Source: Flavobacterium sp. HJJ (lineage in GTDB: Bacteria > Bacteroidota > Bacteroidia > Flavobacteriales > Flavobacteriaceae). From it: a stretch of 64,000 bases of DNA. The DNA lies in assembly GCF_015351475.1 (NCBI RefSeq), contig NZ_JADKPR010000026.1, forward strand, positions 1-64,000. Reading direction: 5' to 3'. The notes beneath the pieces were generated by a model. The model was not told the DNA's origin. It was given only the letters and a program-made list of their open reading frames with translations, and did no database searches. Positions 58,752 to 64,000 of the stretch are shown here, piece by piece. The position numbers and the translations under genes were made by a program. How positions within the stretch are numbered: position 1 is the first letter of the stretch; every line of letters starts with the position of its first letter.

Positions 58752-61139
58752 TTACAATTTATATGTAAAACCTACTGCAATATTTCTCAGCATTTGAGGA
58801 GTACCTGTTCCTACGATATAATACTCTTCGTTGGTAATATTATTTAGTTTAAGGTTTAGGGTAATTTTTTCTGTACTATAAAAGATAGATGCATTAGCAA
58901 CTGTGTAACCGTTGAATATGAAAGTATTAGTAGTGTTGTACCAAGAGTCACTTACATAATTTCCTCCTGCACCAAGACCAAAGCCGTTTAATTTACCGTT
59001 CATTATTTTATAACTGATCCAAAGGCTGGCAATGTTTTTTGGTGCAAATGTTGAGAATTTGCCCTGAAGAGCGGTTGAGTTTTTAGTATAGATGTTTTCA
59101 TTAAATCCATAACCGGCAACAATATTCAGTCCAGTAATAGGGTTAGCAATTATATCTGCCTCAAATCCTTTACTGCGCTGTGTTCCATCTTGTATAGTAT
59201 AGGCTACATTTGTTGGATCAGCATAAGTAGCATTAGTTACCTGAATGTCATAGTAGCTTAATGTGCTGCTTAATTTTCCGTTAAATAAATTAAATTTTAC
59301 ACCGCCTTCTGCCTGGTTAGCCTGTTGAGGTTTTAGTACAGTTATATCACCGCTAGGTCCGGTAGGAGCAGGTGCAACATTTATAAAACCATTGTTGTAA
59401 TTTGTAAATAGTGAAATTTTGTCTTTCAGTACCTGATAAACAATACCTAATTTTGGAGATAATTGCGTTTGGTTATAATTACCTGTCGTTAATCCTGTTG
59501 TTTGAGAATATATGCCATTATTTATAGCTCGGGTAACTCTCAAGCTTGCCATTACCAGTAAGTTATCGGTAACGTTTAATACATCTGAAACATAAGCACT
59601 ATATTGATCTAATGTAGAGCTTCTAAAATTATATTTGAATAATGAATTTGCCTGCTCAACCTGTGTTTGGCTAATTTCAGGAATCGGTTTGGTTGTATCT
59701 ACTGTATCTGTATATCCATTTGACAATGATGCAGGACGATTTAATCCATAGTAGTATTGTGACCAGTCAATACCTGCCACAATGCGGTTTCTAAGAGTTC
59801 CTATTTTAAAATCACCAGTAAAGTTCTGCTGTAGCTGCATTTGACCAAATTTGTTGTCTGGTAACCATAATCCAATCAGTCTGTTAACTGTAGTATTGTT
59901 TGTAAAAGTGGCAGCTGAATATAAATATTGTTTTGGATAATGCCCTTCAGAAAACATATAACTAGTTTGAGAAGTCCAATAATCGGAAATTTTATAATTT
60001 GCCGAAACATTTATATTATTCACAAAGTTATAATTCGCAAGACCATTGCTGCTTAAACTTTTATCATAAGGAAGTAAATCTTTTAAACTTTTTGCAGTAA
60101 CTCCCGAACCAATGGTGTATACATAAGTTGCATTGTATTTTTGACTAACAATTTCGGTATCAAAATCCAAAGTAAGATTTGGGTTAACTTTATAAGTCAA
60201 TTTAGGAGAAAAAGAATAGCTGTTTGCCCAAAGCGCACCATCACCATTAACATATCCATTTCTTGTTTGATAAGAAGCTGTCGTTCTAAATAACAGCGTT
60301 TTTTCTTTATCAAGAGGTGTATTTACATCTGCAGTTAAGCGGTTTAGCTGGTAGCTGCCGGTTGTGTAAGATAACTCGCCTCCAAAAGTTTCATATGGTT
60401 TTTTGGTAACATAGTTAAGAACCCCTCCTAAACTGGTAGAAATATTACTAAACAAAGTACCCACAGGCCCCTTTATAGCTTCAATGCGTTCAATATTCAC
60501 AGGATCCTCCGGTGCAATAGCTGCTGAATTCATGCCGTTTCTAAGGGATTGATAACTAGTAAAACCTCTGGATACAATACCAACACTCCCGCCTCCCGCT
60601 GCACCAGGTATGGCTCCGGGTATGTTTCTTTGGGCTTGTGCCATATCTGTTGCTATCTGCTCTTTTATCAATTCTTTACTCACGGTGTTGTATACTTGTG
60701 AGTTTTCTAAATTTTTTAGAGGCATTCGCGCTACATAAACGCTTTCTCTATCTGCGAACTTATTTGCTTTCTTAGTGTTTATAACTATCTCTTTCAGTTC
60801 TTTATTTGAAACCTTTAATTGTAAATTTATGGTTGCTGTTTGGTTTTCGATAACGGTTATTTCTTGCAGAGTAGTTTCGTAACCTGTCAATGAAACTTGT
60901 AAAGTATAAGTATTTGGTTTGACTCTGTTAAATTCAAAAGTTCCATCTTCATTGCTAATCGTAAAGTATTTTGAATTTTTAAGAATGATGTTTACACTGA
61001 GAGCTGGTTCTCCGTCTGAGGTGGTTATCTGTCCATTTATTTTTCCGTGATGCTGCTGAGCGAAAAGACTAACAGCCGAAAAGAGAAGTAAGCAGATTAC
61101 AAGAATTAAATGTTTTATTCGAAGTTTTGAATTGTTCAT
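58752..61139 (-). CDS. TonB-dependent receptor with CarboxypepD-like N-terminal domain
   Basis: This 795-residue receptor has a signal peptide (ending LFAQQ), a CarboxypepD-like domain (about 30-112), a plug (about 130-260, AQRNIPGAIPGAAGGGSVG) and a barrel. The last residue is Leu (FTYKL) where the other receptors end in Phe, and the terminal aromatic is normally a BAM recognition signal. It lies 42 bases after the small 61-residue gene. Confidence 0.9.
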   Translation of the reverse strand: MNNSKLRIKHLILVICLLLFSAVSLFAQQHHGKINGQITTSDGEPALSVNIILKNSKYFTISNEDGTFEFNRVKPNTYTLQVSLTGYETTLQEITVIENQTATINLQLKVSNKELKEIVINTKKANKFADRESVYVARMPLKNLENSQVYNTVSKELIKEQIATDMAQAQRNIPGAIPGAAGGGSVGIVSRGFTSYQSLRNGMNSAAIAPEDPVNIERIEAIKGPVGTLFSNISTSLGGVLNYVTKKPYETFGGELSYTTGSYQLNRLTADVNTPLDKEKTLLFRTTASYQTRNGYVNGDGALWANSYSFSPKLTYKVNPNLTLDFDTEIVSQKYNATYVYTIGSGVTAKSLKDLLPYDKSLSSNGLANYNFVNNINVSANYKISDYWTSQTSYMFSEGHYPKQYLYSAATFTNNTTVNRLIGLWLPDNKFGQMQLQQNFTGDFKIGTLRNRIVAGIDWSQYYYGLNRPASLSNGYTDTVDTTKPIPEISQTQVEQANSLFKYNFRSSTLDQYSAYVSDVLNVTDNLLVMASLRVTRAINNGIYSQTTGLTTGNYNQTQLSPKLGIVYQVLKDKISLFTNYNNGFINVAPAPTGPSGDITVLKPQQANQAEGGVKFNLFNGKLSSTLSYYDIQVTNATYADPTNVAYTIQDGTQRSKGFEADIIANPITGLNIVAGYGFNENIYTKNSTALQGKFSTFAPKNIASLWISYKIMNGKLNGFGLGAGGNYVSDSWYNTTNTFIFNGYTVANASIFYSTEKITLNLKLNNITNEEYYIVGTGTPQMLRNIAVGFTYKL

Positions 61140-61181
61140 TATAATTTAGATTTTATTTAATTTTTATTTAGCTGAAAAAAT

Positions 61182-61367
61182 TTAATTCAAAAAATAAGTT
61201 TTGAATTGGTCTAATTCTGTATGTGACTGAGAATAATCGAAAAACCATTTTTCTAATTTCTGAATGTCTGAAGGCGTCAAAGTATGGATAGCCTTTTGTA
61301 ATTCCTTTGAAAAGAGCAGAGTGTCAAAACTTACTTTCTCTAATATTAATATGGTATAATCAAACAT
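61182..61367 (-). CDS. Small unknown protein at the head of a receptor operon
   Basis: This 61-residue protein (MFDYTILILEKVSF...) has no signal peptide and is probably soluble and helical, with LTPSDIQKLEKWFFDYSQ in the middle. I do not recognise it. It is the first gene after the operator at 61431 and precedes two receptor genes, so a regulatory or accessory function in iron uptake is possible. Coding status rests on position and spacing. Confidence 0.55.
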   Translation of the reverse strand: MFDYTILILEKVSFDTLLFSKELQKAIHTLTPSDIQKLEKWFFDYSQSHTELDQFKTYFLN

Positions 61368-61430
61368 GATGTATAGAATTAAAAGTTATTTATCATAAGT
61401 CTGTGTTTTATTAATTTCAAGCAAATTATT

Positions 61431-61454
61431 TTTATTTAGAATTAATAAAAATAA
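61431..61454 (-). promoter_or_regulatory. Putative iron operator of the two-receptor operon
   Basis: TTTATTTAGAATTAATAAAA matches the motif at the other receptor promoters. No perfect -7 box was found beside it, so the promoter position is uncertain. Confidence 0.5.
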
Positions 61455-61465
61455 TTTAATTTGTC

Positions 61466-61497
61466 CTAAAAAAATCCAGTCTGTAATAACTGGATTG
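61466..61497 (-). terminator. Terminator of the receptor-PepSY operon
   Basis: AATCCAGT (61473-61480) pairs with ACTGGATT (61489-61496), followed by seven T on the minus strand. It is 57 bases after the PepSY stop. Confidence 0.8.
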
Positions 61498-61553
61498 TTC
61501 AAGTCTCAACTGCGTTTTTTGATGCTGAGATGTATTTCAGAAAGTATTAATTA

Positions 61554-62747
61554 CTATTCAATTACAGGATTTGTTTCTTTTTTCTTTTTCTTTCGTCCCC
61601 ACCAAATCAAAAATCCAGTTATAGGAAGTGAAGCGCAGATTAAACTAAGAATAAACGCTAAAATTTTTCCAGGAATTCCAAAAATTGCTCCAACATGAAT
61701 ATCATAATTTGCTGCTACTGCTTTCTCTCCTAAATTTTTATCTTTATGCGAATGAACATGAAGTAGTTCGCCCGAGTTTTCATCGAATATCAGACTGTGG
61801 TTAACATGATACGAATAAGACAATTGTTTGACAAAAACGGAATAATTTGGATGTTCGTGATCATCAATGTGCTCGTGGCTAAAATCCAAACTGTACGCAA
61901 AAGCATCTGGATATAATTCTTCGACTTTTTTGCCGATTTTGTCTAGAGTGAAGTCATTTCTTGCTTCTAAAGGAGCTCTGGTTTTAATATTTGAAAAATC
62001 AGGATAGGCTAAACTTCCGCCGGAAAATGTTATATATAGAATGGCTTGGATAAAAAAGAAAGAATAAAATAGTCCAGTAAATGCTATCACAAAAGCTAAT
62101 GAAGAAGCATAAAATCCTAAAATATTGTGCAGATCATAATTCTTTCTTTTCCAGTTTTTTACTTTACTCCATTGAAAAGAAAAACGCTGTTTTCGGGCAT
62201 TTTTATTCTTTGGCCACCAAAGAATAATGCCGGAAATAAGCATAAAAACGAATATCAATGTCGGTATGCCTGTAACATAGGTTCCCCATTCGCCTTTTAG
62301 CAAAAAGCTGTAATGTAATGATTTAATGATACTGAAAAAATCGGCAGTTTCATCGTAAACACCCAGAATCTGACCTGTGAAAGGATTTATATAAACAGAT
62401 TTATATACTACATATTCATCAAAGAAATTCCATGCCTCGGTATTGTGTTCGTAGTAATAAAAAATATAGCTTCTGTTTTTATCCATTGGGATATTTGCCC
62501 AATGCACAGGATATTTTTCCTTGGTAAATGCATTTACTTTATCTTCCAGAATTTTTAATGGAAGTATTTTTTTGGAAGCTATATTTTGCTCTTTATGAAA
62601 AATAGCATCTTTTCGAAGATAATTTGTGATTTCTTCCTGAAACACATAAAGACAGCCGGTGATAGCAATGATAAATACCAAGAGACCCGTTGATAGTCCG
62701 AGCCATAAATGCAGTTTTCCGATCGTTTTTTTGAACTTACTTTTCAT
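61554..62747 (-). CDS. PepSY membrane protein with a His-rich periplasmic stretch
   Basis: This 397-residue four-TM inner-membrane protein begins MKSKFKKTIGKLHLWLGL and has conserved His in LHLWL, LHYSFLL, YDLHNILGFY and YDIHVGAI, ending GRKKKKKE. A His-rich stretch at about 285-336 includes HEHIDDHEH and HVHSHKD and is absent from the other PepSY proteins here. The start at 62747 is chosen because the longer form (MGSFLTLLR) would be encoded by the hairpin directly upstream. It lies downstream of the receptor at 62818. Confidence 0.8.
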   Translation of the reverse strand: MKSKFKKTIGKLHLWLGLSTGLLVFIIAITGCLYVFQEEITNYLRKDAIFHKEQNIASKKILPLKILEDKVNAFTKEKYPVHWANIPMDKNRSYIFYYYEHNTEAWNFFDEYVVYKSVYINPFTGQILGVYDETADFFSIIKSLHYSFLLKGEWGTYVTGIPTLIFVFMLISGIILWWPKNKNARKQRFSFQWSKVKNWKRKNYDLHNILGFYASSLAFVIAFTGLFYSFFFIQAILYITFSGGSLAYPDFSNIKTRAPLEARNDFTLDKIGKKVEELYPDAFAYSLDFSHEHIDDHEHPNYSVFVKQLSYSYHVNHSLIFDENSGELLHVHSHKDKNLGEKAVAANYDIHVGAIFGIPGKILAFILSLICASLPITGFLIWWGRKKKKKETNPVIE

Positions 62748-62760
62748 TCGCAATAACGTT

Positions 62761-62788
62761 AAAAAACTCCCCATCGAAATGAGGAGTC
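62761..62788 (-). terminator. UUCG hairpin between receptor and PepSY genes
   Basis: On the minus strand ACTCCTCAT-TTCG-ATGGGGAGT forms a nine-pair stem with a UUCG loop, followed by six T. It lies 14 bases before the PepSY start, where it could attenuate read-through or stabilise the receptor mRNA end. Confidence 0.75.
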
Positions 62789-62817
62789 TGATTAAAAATC
62801 AATGATAATTTCTAATA

Positions 62818-64000
62818 CTAGAATTTATAAGTTAAACCAGCATATACACTTCTTAAACGTTGAGGTGTTATTGTTGACCAGCCTGAATAATATTTCTCAT
62901 TTAAAAGATTATTGGCTTTTAAAGAGATACCAAATTTACTGGTGTTGTATGAAAGTACAGAATTTAATACTGTATAACTTGGCAATTCAAATGTCCCAAT
63001 ATTAGATCTGTTTAGAGTTGCATATTCACTAGCATAGTTTCCTCCAAATCCAAGAGCAAAACCTTTTAAATTGCCTTCAGGGAATGCATAATTTGCCCAA
63101 AAATTTATCAATGTTTCTGGACCTGCTTCTTCTGGTCTCATGTCTAAGTATCCTGAGCCTTCAAACACTTCATTTGTCATCTCACTTTTGTTGTTGCTAA
63201 AACCTGCAATTAAGTTTAAACCTTTGGTTGGGTTAGCAGTAAGACTAACTTCAAAACCTTTGCTATATACGGCTCCGCCTTGTATAAAGTTAGTAAAGGT
63301 GACAGGATCAGTTATTACTTTGTCTTTTACATCAATATCATAATAACTTATTGTTGCAGAAATGATGTCTTTGTATAAATTAGTTTTTAATCCAAATTCA
63401 AATTGATTGGCATGTTCAGGATCAAATGATCTCACACTTGTTTCACTGCCAATTGTAATCTGTTTTGGCAATACATTAGTAAAACCATTCATATAGTTTC
63501 CAAATAATGAAACTTTATCTTCAATTACCTGATACACTATTCCAAGTTTAGGAGACAATGCTGTTTGGTCATTTGATTCGTCTCCAGTAGTAGATTTAAA
63601 ATTATCAATTCTTAAACTTACCATTGCAGAAAGACGATCTGTTACATTAAGAACATCTGAAGCATAAGCACTTAAAACTTGTGTTTCGGCCGTTGAATTT
63701 CCTTGAAAAGATCCTTTTAGTATTCCGTCAATACCGCCTTGAGTTAAATCTCCGGTGTCAGTTTGGTCTTTAAGTGATACTACTCCATTGGCTAACCAGC
63801 CAGAACCTCCACTTTGGATCTTTGAACCAAAATAATCCAGTCCAACTACTATTCGATTTCTTAGAGAACCGATTTTGAAATCACCAATAAAGTTCTGCTG
63901 AATGTCAGTAGTATTGGTTTGGCTGTTTGCTTCATTAACGAATCTGCCAAAATGATCTCCATCTCCACCATCCCAAAGATAAGAACCATAACCTTCAGAT
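62818..64000 (-). CDS. TonB-dependent receptor, C-terminal part (runs off the window)
   Basis: The frame is open from 62818 to the right edge (about 394 residues), with no stop. It covers the later barrel strands (AYASDVLNVTDRLSAMVSLRID, then SPKLGIVYQV and NYMNGFTNVLP), and ends LTYKF. It belongs to the same subfamily as the receptors ending at 41567, 56297 and 58752. The ATG at 63624 is internal. The signal, N-terminal domain and plug are outside the window. Confidence 0.9.
   Translation of the reverse strand, partial: SEGYGSYLWDGGDGDHFGRFVNEANSQTNTTDIQQNFIGDFKIGSLRNRIVVGLDYFGSKIQSGGSGWLANGVVSLKDQTDTGDLTQGGIDGILKGSFQGNSTAETQVLSAYASDVLNVTDRLSAMVSLRIDNFKSTTGDESNDQTALSPKLGIVYQVIEDKVSLFGNYMNGFTNVLPKQITIGSETSVRSFDPEHANQFEFGLKTNLYKDIISATISYYDIDVKDKVITDPVTFTNFIQGGAVYSKGFEVSLTANPTKGLNLIAGFSNNKSEMTNEVFEGSGYLDMRPEEAGPETLINFWANYAFPEGNLKGFALGFGGNYASEYATLNRSNIGTFELPSYTVLNSVLSYNTSKFGISLKANNLLNEKYYSGWSTITPQRLRSVYAGLTYKF

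Noticed and set aside
63624..63624. Start codon at 63624 as the beginning of a 268-residue protein
   Set aside because: The frame stays open upstream to the window edge and codes for typical receptor barrel sequence, so this Met is internal.

Overview
The window looks like chromosomal DNA of a Flavobacterium-type member of the Bacteroidota. The evidence is the low G+C content, the many perfect copies of the Bacteroidota -7 promoter element TAnnTTTG, A-rich leaders in place of strong Shine-Dalgarno sites, several carboxypeptidase-D-regulatory-like TonB receptors, fused GatB-AspS and SecD-SecF proteins, and dispersed palindromic repeats of the kind common in this group. No rRNA, tRNA, phage, transposase or CRISPR array was found.

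The left part (1-36.5 kb) is mostly housekeeping. In order it holds a glycosyltransferase with an FtsE-like ATPase, a large TPR protein with a plug-less outer-membrane barrel, and a GreA/GreB-like protein. Next come a small unknown gene with gatA and a gatB-aspS fusion, then gyrB, mdh and secDF. A LysR regulator is divergent from an mdaB/ygiN-like quinone redox pair. A minus-strand run follows: folE, a four-helix-bundle gene, cysS, yidD and lgt. After it come an aminotransferase, a two-DTG aspartyl protease with a PDZ domain, a DUF1573 protein, valS, two overlapping unknown envelope genes, a YoeB-type toxin-antitoxin pair and a HIT protein.

The right part (36.5-64 kb) is an iron or siderophore acquisition island, almost all on the minus strand. 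It has six TonB-dependent receptors (the last cut by the window edge), three PepSY membrane proteins each just downstream of a receptor, a ferric-siderophore-esterase-like hydrolase with TPRs and a PchR-like AraC regulator. It also has a redox set: an exported ankyrin protein, DUF2271, a PepSY/flavodoxin/FNR fusion, ApbE and DUF4198. A shared A/T-rich operator, TTATTTAGAWTAAWTAA, sits at several promoters in the island, which suggests co-regulation, probably by iron. The likely working model is that receptors import ferric siderophores, inner-membrane PepSY and flavin-dependent reductases reduce them, and the esterase breaks down the ligand.

The most unusual material is the repeat content. 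There are three copies of a roughly 200-bp composite element whose stems carry compensatory changes, and two copies of a 147-bp MITE-like element with 11-bp terminal inverted repeats. Palindromic repeats lie in frame inside gatB-aspS, yidD and the signal region of a barrel protein, and a short low-complexity repeat lies inside valS. A terminator hairpin recurs three times around the toxin-antitoxin locus. A 7-bp tandem repeat of about ten units directly precedes the DUF2271 start codon.
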